Assembly: GCA_003212515.1 (NCBI GenBank)
Contig: QCPL01000001.1
Coordinates: forward strand, 119,001 to 183,000
Origin: Prochlorococcus sp. AG-436-M02
Lineage (GTDB): Bacteria; Cyanobacteriota; Cyanobacteriia; PCC-6307; Cyanobiaceae
Direction: 5' to 3'
DNA: 64,000 nt
Part shown: positions 55,495 through 64,000 of the stretch, in pieces
Layout of the letters: every line of letters begins with the position of its first letter
How positions within the stretch are numbered: the stretch's first letter is position 1
The notes under the pieces: generated by a model
Databases searched by the model: none
Told to the model about the DNA's origin: nothing
Seen by the model: only the letters and a program-made list of their open reading frames with translations
Position numbers and translations under genes: made by a program

Positions 55495-55575
55495 ATTCTT
55501 TTTTGATTAAATACCAATATGAGAATAGCCATTAGAATATAGCAGTTAATATCGTGGTAACCGATCACTTTTATA

Positions 55576-56166
55576 ATGATTCCTATTGTTGTTGAAGAAA
55601 CAGGTAGAGGGGAAAGGGCCTTTGACATTTATTCAAGGCTTTTACGAGAAAGGATTGTTTTTCTTGGAGAGCCTGTAACTAATGATTCAGCCAATCGAAT
55701 AGTTGCTCAACTTCTTTTTCTTGAGGCAGAAGATCCAGATAAGGATATTTTTCTTTATATAAATTCTCCTGGGGGCTCTGTTTATGATGGTTTTGGCATT
55801 TTTGATACTATGCAGCATGTAAAACCTGATGTACATACGGTTTGCGTTGGACTAGCTGCAAGTATGGGTGCTTTTTTATTATGTGCAGGAACAAAAGGTA
55901 AAAGAAGTAGTCTTGAACATTCTAGAATTATGATCCATCAACCTTTGGGAGGAGCAAGAGGCCAAGCTACAGATATTCGTATACAAGCTGATGAAATACT
56001 TTTCTTAAAGAGCAGAATTAATAAAGAGCTTTCTATGAGAACTGGTCAGCCTATAGCAAAAATATCTGAAGATACAGATCGTGATTTCTATATGTCTCCT
56101 TCAGAAGCAATTAATTATGGATTAATAGACAATGTTTTAAATAAGAAACCAGTTTCAATTGTCTAA
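55576..56166 (+). CDS. clpP: ATP-dependent Clp protease proteolytic subunit
   Basis: 196-residue serine peptidase subunit with Ser96 in GLAASMGAF and His121 in MIHQPLGG; the Asp is in the C-terminal third ([11 protein letters not shown]). Cyanobacteria carry several ClpP paralogues and inactive ClpR; the full triad here means an active one. It works with ClpC or ClpX. It ends 4 bp before the convergent ftsH. Confidence 0.96.
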   Translation: MIPIVVEETGRGERAFDIYSRLLRERIVFLGEPVTNDSANRIVAQLLFLEAEDPDKDIFLYINSPGGSVYDGFGIFDTMQHVKPDVHTVCVGLAASMGAFLLCAGTKGKRSSLEHSRIMIHQPLGGARGQATDIRIQADEILFLKSRINKELSMRTGQPIAKISEDTDRDFYMSPSEAINYGLIDNVLNKKPVSIV

Positions 56167-56170
56167 TGAT

Positions 56171-58087
56171 TTAACCTACTAATATATTCTCTGTTCTGTA
56201 TTTATTTGGGATATCAACATATCTTTTCAGAACGGTAATTAACTCTTCCCCTGTTATAGTTTCTTTTTCAATAAGTAAATCTACTAAACTATCTATTGCT
56301 TCTCTATTTTCAGAAACAATTTCATAAGTTGATTCATAACATTCTTTTACTATTTTTCTAACTTGTTCGTCAATTTGTTGTGATATTGAGTCAGAAATAT
56401 CAGATCTTGTCATTAAATCTCTCCCAATAAATACTTCTTGCGAATCATTTTCTAGTGATATTGGACCAAGCCTACTCATCCCAAATCTAGTAACCATTTG
56501 ACGGGCCATAGAGGCCACCTGCTGTATATCTCCACCAGCACCAGTAGTTACTTCACCCTTACCAAAAACAACATCTTCAGCTGCTCTACCCCCCAAAGCA
56601 CCCATTATTCTTGCTTTTAGTTGTGCCCTGCTTACTAACATTTGGTCTTCATCTGGAGAAAACCAGGTAAGTCCTTTTGCTTGACCTCTTGGGATTAAAG
56701 TAACTTTTTGAACTGGATCATGATCTTTTAAAAGTGTTCCAACTAATGCATGCCCAATTTCATGGTAAGCAATTAGCTTTTTACTTCTACCATCAGTAAG
56801 AGGTTGTCCTTCCATACCAGCTATTATTCTGTCGACAGCATCGTCCACTTCAGATAAACCTATTGATTCTTTCCTTCTTCTTGCAGTTAGAATTGCTGCC
56901 TCATTTAATAGATTGGCTAGATCTGCTCCAGTAAAACCTGGAGTTCTTCGTGCAATGTTTTCTAGAGATAAGCTGTTATCAATTTTTTTATTTTTTGAGT
57001 GAACTTTTAGTATTGATAATCTTCCCTTGATATCTGGAGCATCAACTGAAACTTGTCTATCAAATCTTCCTGGTCTTAATAGAGCTGAATCAAGAACATC
57101 AGGTCTGTTTGTTGCAGCAATAATAATTATCCCACTATTACCTTCAAAGCCATCCATTTCAGTTAATAGTTGATTGAGGGTTTGCTCTCTTTCATCATTA
57201 CCTCCACCTATACCTGCTCCTCTTTGTCTCCCAACTGCATCAATCTCATCAATAAATATTAGGCAAGGACTATTTTCTTTTGCTCTTTTAAATAAGTCTC
57301 TAACACGACTAGCACCTACCCCCACGAACATTTCAACAAATTCTGATCCAGATAATGAAAAGAAAGGAACGCCAGCCTCTCCCGCTATTGCTTTAGCTAA
57401 AAGTGTTTTACCTGTTCCAGGAGGTCCTACTAAAAGGACTCCTTTGGGAATTTGTGCACCTACTGATGTAAATCTTTCGGGCTGCTTTAAGAAGGTAACT
57501 ACTTCCTCTAGATCTTGTTTTGCTTCTTCAACCCCTGCAACATCGTCGAACATAACTCCAGTTTCTGCTTCCATTGCAAACCTTGCCTTAGTTTTTCCAA
57601 ACTGCATAGCTTGGCCTGGACCGCCTGGCATAGAGTTGGATCGCCTGGCTAGAAAAACCAAACCTAAAATTAGAAAGATAGGAAATATTAGATTTCCTAA
57701 GAAACCTATACTTTGAGGCGTTTTTTTCTCTGGATGAATATCAAAACTTATTCCTTCGGTTTTTAATTTAGTTACTAATTCTGGAGTTAAGCCTGGTAAG
57801 TCTACTCTAATTTTTTGAATGCGATTATCAAGATCTGGATCAACAGCTTCCACAATTGCATTTCTTCCACCACCAAAAATATCTACTGTGGTTACGCGAC
57901 CTGAGTCGATATAATCAATAAAACGTCCATAACTCATTCGGGATATAGCAGCGTTTGGACTTGCGAAAGTAGTATTCTTTCCTTGAGAACTATTACTATT
58001 ACTACCTGTTAGGATCTGCCAACCTATCAGAAGGAGAATTACTGATGGAATTAGCCACAATGCTACTGATCTGAACTTTGGATTCAT
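56171..58087 (-). CDS. ftsH: ATP-dependent zinc metalloprotease FtsH
   Basis: 638 residues. Two spans (about 8-25 and 129-147) flank a lumenal or periplasmic domain. Walker A is GPPGTGKT at 221-228, Walker B is FIDEIDAVG near 280, and the zinc motif HEIGH is at 442-446. In cyanobacteria it turns over damaged D1 protein in photosystem II repair, with FtsH2/3-type complexes. Thf1 nearby is known to support it. Confidence 0.97.
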   Translation of the reverse strand: MNPKFRSVALWLIPSVILLLIGWQILTGSNSNSSQGKNTTFASPNAAISRMSYGRFIDYIDSGRVTTVDIFGGGRNAIVEAVDPDLDNRIQKIRVDLPGLTPELVTKLKTEGISFDIHPEKKTPQSIGFLGNLIFPIFLILGLVFLARRSNSMPGGPGQAMQFGKTKARFAMEAETGVMFDDVAGVEEAKQDLEEVVTFLKQPERFTSVGAQIPKGVLLVGPPGTGKTLLAKAIAGEAGVPFFSLSGSEFVEMFVGVGASRVRDLFKRAKENSPCLIFIDEIDAVGRQRGAGIGGGNDEREQTLNQLLTEMDGFEGNSGIIIIAATNRPDVLDSALLRPGRFDRQVSVDAPDIKGRLSILKVHSKNKKIDNSLSLENIARRTPGFTGADLANLLNEAAILTARRRKESIGLSEVDDAVDRIIAGMEGQPLTDGRSKKLIAYHEIGHALVGTLLKDHDPVQKVTLIPRGQAKGLTWFSPDEDQMLVSRAQLKARIMGALGGRAAEDVVFGKGEVTTGAGGDIQQVASMARQMVTRFGMSRLGPISLENDSQEVFIGRDLMTRSDISDSISQQIDEQVRKIVKECYESTYEIVSENREAIDSLVDLLIEKETITGEELITVLKRYVDIPNKYRTENILVG

Positions 58088-58202
58088 GTACCTTTCTAAA
58101 GCTCTGTCATTCTAAAAGAAATTAAGGCATATCCGTTGGAAATTTGGAAATAATTTTCTAGGGATTTATATTTTATGTGCATTATGAATACCATATTTAT
58201 AT

Positions 58203-59432
58203 TTAGAGGCTTCTTAATGCAACTATTGGATCTAATTTTGATGCTCTATTGGCAGGTAGAACTCCAAAAATTAATCCTATGGAACCAGATAAGGAGACTG
58301 TGAAAATAATTACTTTAGTTTCTATATTTGCTGGTAAAGATGTTGACATATCTATAGTTTTAATAGTACCTAAACCTACAATTGTTCCGACTATTCCTCC
58401 TAAAACAGCCAATATTAAAGATTCTATCAAGAATTGAAATAAGATATCAGCATCTCTAGCCCCAATGGCTTTTCTTAAACCAATCTCTTCAGTTCTTTCA
58501 CTAACAGAAACTAACATTATATTCATAATCCCAATGCCTCCAACAAGCAAAGAAATACCTCCTATTGCAGCTAACATTAATGTCAACCCTCCTGTAATTG
58601 TAGAAACTATAGAAAGAGCATCTTTTTGAGACCTGACTGCAAAATCATCATCTTTAACAATCTTATGACGTTGTCTTAATAGGTTTGTAACTTGAAATTT
58701 AGCGGCATTAATCGCTCTTGAATCTATAGCCTGAATACTTATAAAGCTTAAACTAATTCCGAAATTAGGATCTTTACCAGTGATTTTATTAACCATTGCT
58801 GTCAATGGTATATATATATTTTTATCTTGATTGCTTCCAAAAACAGCACCTTTTGGTTCCATAATTCCAATAACTTGAAAAGACTGATCTTTTATCCTTA
58901 TATTTTTCCCTAGTCCATTTTCATTAAGGAATAAATCGTTATTTAATTCATGACCAATAATAGCAACATTCTTTCCAGTGGTTTGATCTTTGTAGGATAT
59001 AAATCTACCTTTTGCAATATCGAAACTTCGAACTGTTAGAAATTCTGGCGTTACTCCTAGAACAGTCGTACTAAAGCTTTTTGATTTGTATTGTATTATT
59101 TCACTAGATGATATTTGAGGTGCTACTTCTTTAATAGTGGGGACTTGTTCTTTTATAGCAATTGAATCACTTAATGTTAAATTCTTTGGAAAAGCAACAC
59201 CTCTTCTTCTTGTATTATTATTACCTGGAACTATAAATAATACATTAGCTCCTAAATTACTTAGTTGGTTTGTAGCTAATCTTTGGGCACCTTTCCCTAC
59301 TCCTAACAAAGTTATTACTGATGCATTACCAATAATAATGCCAAGCATTGTTAATGAACTTCTTAGTTTATTTGATGTCAATGTCCTTACAGACATCTTA
59401 AATAATTCATTAAATGATACTTTGCCAGCCAT
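58203..59432 (-). CDS. MacB-like ABC transporter permease
   Basis: 409 residues. One N-terminal span (about 25-45), a large periplasmic domain (about 50-270) and three C-terminal spans (about 283-305, 330-360, 370-395) give the MacB/LolE/FtsX permease pattern; FKMSVRTLTSNKLRSSLTMLG is the usual lead. The ATPase partner is not adjacent. Substrate unknown; export of peptides or lipoproteins is possible. It is 11 bp downstream of pyk. Confidence 0.88.
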   Translation of the reverse strand: MAGKVSFNELFKMSVRTLTSNKLRSSLTMLGIIIGNASVITLLGVGKGAQRLATNQLSNLGANVLFIVPGNNNTRRRGVAFPKNLTLSDSIAIKEQVPTIKEVAPQISSSEIIQYKSKSFSTTVLGVTPEFLTVRSFDIAKGRFISYKDQTTGKNVAIIGHELNNDLFLNENGLGKNIRIKDQSFQVIGIMEPKGAVFGSNQDKNIYIPLTAMVNKITGKDPNFGISLSFISIQAIDSRAINAAKFQVTNLLRQRHKIVKDDDFAVRSQKDALSIVSTITGGLTLMLAAIGGISLLVGGIGIMNIMLVSVSERTEEIGLRKAIGARDADILFQFLIESLILAVLGGIVGTIVGLGTIKTIDMSTSLPANIETKVIIFTVSLSGSIGLIFGVLPANRASKLDPIVALRSL

Positions 59433-59443
59433 TAAATTTTTCC

Positions 59444-61204
59444 TTATTTAATGGAGTTAGATGGAATCCCCTTGAAGATTATTCCTTTTTTCAAGTCCAG
59501 AGTAACTATTTCACCATTTTTAAACTTATCAGAGGCTCCTTTTACATTGCTAATAATTGGTGTAGTTATATTAGTACTATTTTTAACTTTAGATAGTTTT
59601 GAACCTTCTTCTATAATACCAGAAATATGAGTATCAGATGATGAGTTATAAGATACCTCATCAGAAATTACTAAAATTTCTCCAGATTTAACTTCGGACA
59701 TATCACTATTTTTATTTACTACCCTTATTTTTCCACTAACTTGTCCAGTGGAACTAGATATGCCAGAAGCAACTTCATCAGTAACAATTCCTACTTTAAT
59801 TAGATCTGTTGAACCACTAATACCATTTAATGTACCAGCTGTTTCTACAACAAGATCTCCAGGTTTTAATATTCCTTGTTCCATTGATAATTTCATTGCA
59901 TTGCTAAATGTTTTATTTGTACTTTCTTCTTTATCTATAAGCAAAGCGGATACTCCCCATACTAATTGAAGTCTTCTAGCAACCCCTGATTCACTTGTTA
60001 TCGCAAGTATTGGTGTTGCTGGTCTGAATTTACTTACGTTGTGAGCAGTTGCACCACTTTTAGTCAGAGGAAGTATTGCTGCTGCATTAAGTTGTCTGGC
60101 AATCGTGCTAACAGCTGCACTTATAGCATTTGGGATAGTACTGGGAAGATGACTTTCTAGAGCTCTTTGCGGATAATCTCTCTCTATCCTTCGAGCTATT
60201 TTGGCCATGGTTTCAACAGCTGCAATTGGGAAGTCCCCAACTGCTGTTTCGTTTGAAAGCATTACTGCATCAGTACCGTCAAGTATTGCGTTGGCAACAT
60301 CACTAACTTCTGCTCTAGTTGGCCTGGGGCTTGATGCCATTGAATCAAGCATTTGAGTGGCTGTAATTATAGGTATCCCAAGACTATTTGATTTTTTAAT
60401 AAGTTCTTTTTGAAGCAAAGGGACTTCTTCTGCATCCATTTCTACTCCCAAGTCACCTCTAGCAACCATCACTCCATCGCAGAGTCTAAGAATTGAATCT
60501 ATTTGGTCTATTGCTTCAAATTTTTCTATCTTGGCTATCACTGGAGTGGTGTAACCATGCTTTCTTATTAATTCTTTTATTTCTTGCATGTCTTCTGGAT
60601 TTCTTACAAAACTAAGTGCAACCCAATCAACGCCCTGTTTCAATCCAAATTCAAGATCTATTTTATCTTTTGGTGTTAATGCGTTAATAGATAATTGAAC
60701 ATCAGGAAAGTTTACTCCTTTGTTATTTGAAAGAATACCTCCTACTGTCACTTTGCAAACTAGAGACTTTTCTTTTAAATCAACTTTATTAACTATCATT
60801 TCAACTCTTCCATCATCTAACAGTATTCTTTTACCAACTTCTACTTCTTTTATGAGATTTTTATATGTAACAGTTGCAATTTGATTGTTGCAATCAACAT
60901 TTTCGGAAGTAAGAGAAAATATATCTCCTGTCTTCAAATTTATTGGTCCCTCTTTAAATCGTCCTAATCGAATCTTAGGCCCTTGTAGATCTTGAAGAAT
61001 TCCAATATTTACCTTTAATTTTGCTGCAACATTTCTAATAGTCTTAATTCTTTGAGAGTGTTCCTCATGGTCACCATGAGAAAAATTTAACCTAAACGTA
61101 GAGGCACCTGCCCTAATTAGATCTGCAATAATTTCAGGGCTTTCAGTCGCAGGACCAATAGTGGCTAGAATCTTAGTCCTTCGTTTTGGATCTATAGTTG
61201 CCAT
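59444..61204 (-). CDS. pyk: Pyruvate kinase with C-terminal PEP-utiliser-like domain
   Basis: 586 residues, over 100 longer than most bacterial enzymes. The catalytic core runs from about 4 to 475 with KIENFE-like segment VIAKIEKFEAI and the MVARGDLGVE motif. The extra C-terminal domain (about 480-586) has a PEP-utilising mobile-domain pattern around GEILVISDEV. This extended form is common in cyanobacteria. It forms pyruvate and ATP from PEP. Confidence 0.96.
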   Translation of the reverse strand: MATIDPKRRTKILATIGPATESPEIIADLIRAGASTFRLNFSHGDHEEHSQRIKTIRNVAAKLKVNIGILQDLQGPKIRLGRFKEGPINLKTGDIFSLTSENVDCNNQIATVTYKNLIKEVEVGKRILLDDGRVEMIVNKVDLKEKSLVCKVTVGGILSNNKGVNFPDVQLSINALTPKDKIDLEFGLKQGVDWVALSFVRNPEDMQEIKELIRKHGYTTPVIAKIEKFEAIDQIDSILRLCDGVMVARGDLGVEMDAEEVPLLQKELIKKSNSLGIPIITATQMLDSMASSPRPTRAEVSDVANAILDGTDAVMLSNETAVGDFPIAAVETMAKIARRIERDYPQRALESHLPSTIPNAISAAVSTIARQLNAAAILPLTKSGATAHNVSKFRPATPILAITSESGVARRLQLVWGVSALLIDKEESTNKTFSNAMKLSMEQGILKPGDLVVETAGTLNGISGSTDLIKVGIVTDEVASGISSSTGQVSGKIRVVNKNSDMSEVKSGEILVISDEVSYNSSSDTHISGIIEEGSKLSKVKNSTNITTPIISNVKGASDKFKNGEIVTLDLKKGIIFKGIPSNSIK

Positions 61205-61281
61205 TAGAACATTCCCTCACCTAAGAAAAATACCATCTTGTGGTCATGTAATTGCCCCTAAGTCTTTCATTCTTTCTTATC

Positions 61282-61611
61282 ATGGACCTTAATGAGTACC
61301 AAGACAAATCTAGAGAAACAGCTCGTTATCCTAATTTAGGAAATAATGCAATTTATCCAACTCTAGGCCTAGCAGGAGAGTCAGGAGAGGTTGCAGACAA
61401 GGTCAAGAAAATAATTAGAGATAAAGAAGGCTTTTTCGGAGATAGTGATAAGCAAGAAATAATGATGGAATTAGGAGATGTACTTTGGTATATAGCGCAA
61501 CTGTCTACAGAGTTAGGATTTGATTTAGAGGATGTTGCTCAGTCAAACCTTAAAAAATTATCTAGTAGATCTAAAAGAGGAAAGTTATCTGGGAGCGGAG
61601 ATCATAGATAA
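61282..61611 (+). CDS. MazG-like NTP pyrophosphohydrolase
   Basis: 109 residues from the ATG 61282; a TTG at 61252 would add ten less-conserved residues. MazG-type metal ligands appear in GLAGESGEVADKVKK (E-x2-E) and MELGDVLWYIAQL (E-x2-D). Such enzymes remove aberrant nucleotides. It is divergent from pyk. Confidence 0.88.
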   Translation: MDLNEYQDKSRETARYPNLGNNAIYPTLGLAGESGEVADKVKKIIRDKEGFFGDSDKQEIMMELGDVLWYIAQLSTELGFDLEDVAQSNLKKLSSRSKRGKLSGSGDHR

Positions 61612-61643
61612 AGAATTAAATTGATATATATTAATATTACTTG

Positions 61644-61949
61644 CTAGGAGATATTATTAATTATGCTGGCATTCAGGAATGCAAAACGTAAATTTGTCAA
61701 TGCAGATTCAGCAAAGTTTAATACGACAAATGCAAGTATAGGTGATATATCTAGCCCCCCTATCGCTGGTATTATACCCCTAAATAAATTTAAATAAGGA
61801 TCGGTAATTGCACTGATATTGCTAAGAATAGGATTACTCCAATCTAGATTTGGGAACCATGTCAGAAGCACTCTGAGAATTAATATATATGAGTATATGA
61901 AAAGTGTTTGGCTTAGAACAGCAAGAATATTCGAGAAAACAGCTTGCAT
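61644..61949 (-). CDS. YggT-family membrane protein
   Basis: 101 residues with the YggT repeat: two spans (about 8-28 and 65-88), the WFPNLDWSNPI motif and ITDPYLNLFRGIIP. In plastids and cyanobacteria a relative (CCB3/Ycf19-like) affects cell division or cytochrome assembly. It follows scpB by 32 bp. Confidence 0.88.
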   Translation of the reverse strand: MQAVFSNILAVLSQTLFIYSYILILRVLLTWFPNLDWSNPILSNISAITDPYLNLFRGIIPAIGGLDISPILAFVVLNFAESALTNLRFAFLNASIINNIS

Positions 61950-61981
61950 CTTTTTTTTAGAGTTAAGTATCTATTGACTAT

Positions 61982-62560
61982 TTAAGCAGCTTTGCCCTGG
62001 TCTGTCGTATCTATATCTGGAATTACAGTGAATGTTTGATGAAACTTTTCTGAAAGAGTTATCCAGAATGATCTTCCATCACGTTGGCGCTTCCTTTCTA
62101 CAAAATTCATGTTGACCAGTTCCTTAATATGTTCATAGGCACCAGAGCCTCTTAGGTCGACCAAATCAGATTGTAATATTCTTTTTTTAAGCGCAATAGT
62201 TGCAAGAGTTCTAAGAGTTGCACCAGATATGTCTACGGGCAAAAGACTCTGAACAAGCTTCCCTAAGCCTTTTGTTAATTGAAGACTATATTTTCCATCT
62301 TTTTCTGATATTTCGAGAGCCGTATCTCTTTGGGCATAAGCTGCCATAAGAGCAAATAAAGCTTCCTCAATACTTTCTTTTGTTTGATTTAATGTTTCTG
62401 AAATTTCAGTAATTGTTAAAGGTTTGCCTTTAAGGTACAAAACTGCTTCTATTTGGGCAGGCAAAGAAATATCTAATTTTTTTGATGTACCATTAGTAAG
62501 AGCAAGATTAGTGATGACTATTAGGGCAACTCTATAAATTAAAAATAACGTGAATATCAA
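61982..62560 (-). CDS. scpB: Segregation and condensation protein B
   Basis: 192 residues, a winged-helix partner of SMC-ScpA in chromosome condensation. The domain starts at SLPAQIEAVLYLKGKPL and includes two winged helices. The given TTG start at 62560 overlaps the ilvA stop by four bases; a later TTG at 62464 would start right at the domain. The N-terminal hydrophobic 30 residues are not typical and may not be translated. Confidence 0.85.
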   Translation of the reverse strand: MIFTLFLIYRVALIVITNLALTNGTSKKLDISLPAQIEAVLYLKGKPLTITEISETLNQTKESIEEALFALMAAYAQRDTALEISEKDGKYSLQLTKGLGKLVQSLLPVDISGATLRTLATIALKKRILQSDLVDLRGSGAYEHIKELVNMNFVERKRQRDGRSFWITLSEKFHQTFTVIPDIDTTDQGKAA

Positions 62561-64000
62561 GTCTGTGCACCTAGGAAAAGCTTATAGGCTGGATTTTTTG
62601 TTTCTTCAGAGCTTTTATAACCGATTTCTGCAATGAAGTTTTCCCAATCCTTAAGTTGATTTGTCTCCACCAAAATTCCTAAAACTATTCTGCCAATATC
62701 TGCACCATGATTCCTATAGTGAAATATGCTGATGCTCCACTCTGGTTTCATTGCTTCCAGGAATTTCATTAGGGCACCAGGACGTTCTGGGAATTCAAAT
62801 CTATATAGAAGTTCATTTGAATGCTTGCTTACCTCGTTTTCCTCGGGGAGTCTGCCTCCAACCATGTGCCTTAAATGAACTTTCGAAAACTCATCATTGC
62901 TTAGATCAATGCAATTGAGGCTTGCTTCTTTTAGTGTTTTTATGAATGATTGGCAGTCTTCATTATTTTTTACTTCTATGCCCATAAAAATCTGAGCAGT
63001 TTTCTTATTTGACATTCGATAACTGAATTCAGTTAGGTTTCTATTGCCAATTAACTTACACAATTGCCTGAGGCTTCCTGCTTCTTCTTTTATCTCTACT
63101 GCAATCATAGCTTCTTTCTTTTCTCCTAGAACGGCTCTTTCAGCTACAAACCTGAGCCTTTCAAAATTCATATTTGCTCCACAAGTTATAGCAATAACAT
63201 TTTGACCTTCTAAACCCTTAATTGCTAAATCGGATTTTGCCCCAGCAATAGCTAATGCTCCAGCTGGCTCAAGTATGGCCCTTGTATCCTCAAAAAAGTC
63301 TTTTATAGCAGCGCATATTTCATCAGTATTAACAGTGACCATTGAGTCAACATATTTCTTAGCTAATTCAAAAGTAAGTTCACCTACTTGTTTGACCGCA
63401 ACTCCATCTGCAAAAAGACCAACATCTGATAACTCAACCCTTTTATTGGCATTTAATGATTCTGTCATAGCAGAAGCATCTTTAGGTTCGACTCCAATTA
63501 TTTTCACTTCAGGCCAAAGATTTTTTATATATGCTGCGACTCCTGCTATTAATCCTCCGCCTCCTACAGCAATATAGATTGCATAAGGTGGACTCTCAAT
63601 TTGTCGAAGGATCTCAATACCAATGGTTCCTTGTCCTGCTATGACTTCTGGGTCGTCAAAAGGGTGGATGAAAACCAATCCATCCTCATTACTTATCCTC
63701 TTAGCTTCTAAGTATGCTTCGTCATAAGTTTCTCCATGCAGAATTATTTCTGCATTTAAAGAACTTACAGCCGCTACTTTCATAGGTGGTGTTGTAACTG
63801 GCATAACAATTACAGCCTTACATTTCAAATATGAAGCGCTTAAAGCAACCCCTTGAGCATGGTTTCCCGCACTTGAAGCAATAACCCCTCTTTCTAATTC
63901 ATGTTTTGTTAGGTGTGACATCCGATTATATGCACCCCTTAATTTGAAGGAAAAGACTGGTTGTAGGTCTTCTCGCTTGAAGAAAATTTTATTTTTAATT
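62557..64000 (-). CDS. ilvA: Threonine ammonia-lyase, 5' end beyond the window
   Basis: First step of isoleucine synthesis, making 2-oxobutanoate. The frame is open to the window edge: before the ATG at 63921 the sequence still reads FFKREDLQPVFSFKLRGAYN, including the PLP lysine in SFKLRGAYNR, so the true start is outside. Two ACT-like regulatory domains fill the C-terminal third (from about residue 320 of the visible part), typical of the biosynthetic, isoleucine-inhibited enzyme. It overlaps scpB by four bases. Confidence 0.95.
   Translation of the reverse strand, partial: IKNKIFFKREDLQPVFSFKLRGAYNRMSHLTKHELERGVIASSAGNHAQGVALSASYLKCKAVIVMPVTTPPMKVAAVSSLNAEIILHGETYDEAYLEAKRISNEDGLVFIHPFDDPEVIAGQGTIGIEILRQIESPPYAIYIAVGGGGLIAGVAAYIKNLWPEVKIIGVEPKDASAMTESLNANKRVELSDVGLFADGVAVKQVGELTFELAKKYVDSMVTVNTDEICAAIKDFFEDTRAILEPAGALAIAGAKSDLAIKGLEGQNVIAITCGANMNFERLRFVAERAVLGEKKEAMIAVEIKEEAGSLRQLCKLIGNRNLTEFSYRMSNKKTAQIFMGIEVKNNEDCQSFIKTLKEASLNCIDLSNDEFSKVHLRHMVGGRLPEENEVSKHSNELLYRFEFPERPGALMKFLEAMKPEWSISIFHYRNHGADIGRIVLGILVETNQLKDWENFIAEIGYKSSEETKNPAYKLFLGAQT

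Overview
The window reads as a piece of a low-light-type Prochlorococcus chromosome, or a very close relative. It is AT-rich and tightly packed, and nearly every gene has a photosynthetic or cyanobacterial signature. These include two divergent Pcb chlorophyll a/b antenna genes, phosphoribulokinase, magnesium chelatase H, petN, thf1/psb29, FtsH and ClpP, and many proteins of cyanobacterial unknown-function families. The genus call rests on the Pcb genes, the short proteobacterial-like Prk and the small-gene repertoire; the exact strain is not resolved.

Layout. Positions 1-16.2 kb form an almost unbroken minus-strand run: class II and class I aldolases side by side, a Gfo/Idh oxidoreductase, accD, a short A24 peptidase, prk, leuB, lpxD, proB-yqeG, a DUF3727 protein, ruvX, a GNAT-like protein, a CofE-like ligase, a thioredoxin-fold secreted protein, a Ycf55-like protein and hisA. 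From 16.3 to 21.4 kb orientation is mixed: CSP41-like dehydratase, pgsA, a PPC-glutaredoxin fusion, GNAT, an SDR-like protein and nth. From 21.4 to 31.4 kb lies the most distinctive block: an iron-type ABC ATPase, ferritin, a Cys-rich micro-ORF, a Crp/Fnr regulator, two Pcb antennas, a peroxiredoxin-like protein without the usual cysteines, an orphan ABC ATPase, a Rieske/PaO-family oxygenase and several very small genes. The initiator tRNA follows at 31.7 kb.

From 31.8 to 49 kb there are core genes: asparaginase/CGLD27/rsfS/DUF3318, carB, an ABC exporter, S4-protein/tpiA/folP, chlH, dapB, a UbiH-type monooxygenase and a DUF3038-DUF4335 pair. From 50.1 to 54.9 kb there is a dense run of small, mostly unrecognised, often membrane-associated or secreted proteins, with petN near its right end. 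The last part holds psb29, clpP, ftsH, a MacB-like permease, pyk, a MazG-like protein, a YggT protein, scpB and an ilvA gene cut by the window edge.

The 21-31 kb block is the best candidate for an integrated system. It combines iron uptake and storage, antenna proteins of the CP43/IsiA/Pcb family, a Rieske oxygenase that could act on chlorophyll, and a Crp/Fnr-family regulator. The regulator gene has a Fur-like box just upstream. A perfect FNR-type palindrome (TTGAT-N4-ATCAA) lies upstream of one Pcb gene, and a one-mismatch copy lies between the other Pcb gene and its divergent neighbour. This suggests, as inference, a Fur to Crp/Fnr cascade that couples iron status to antenna expression.
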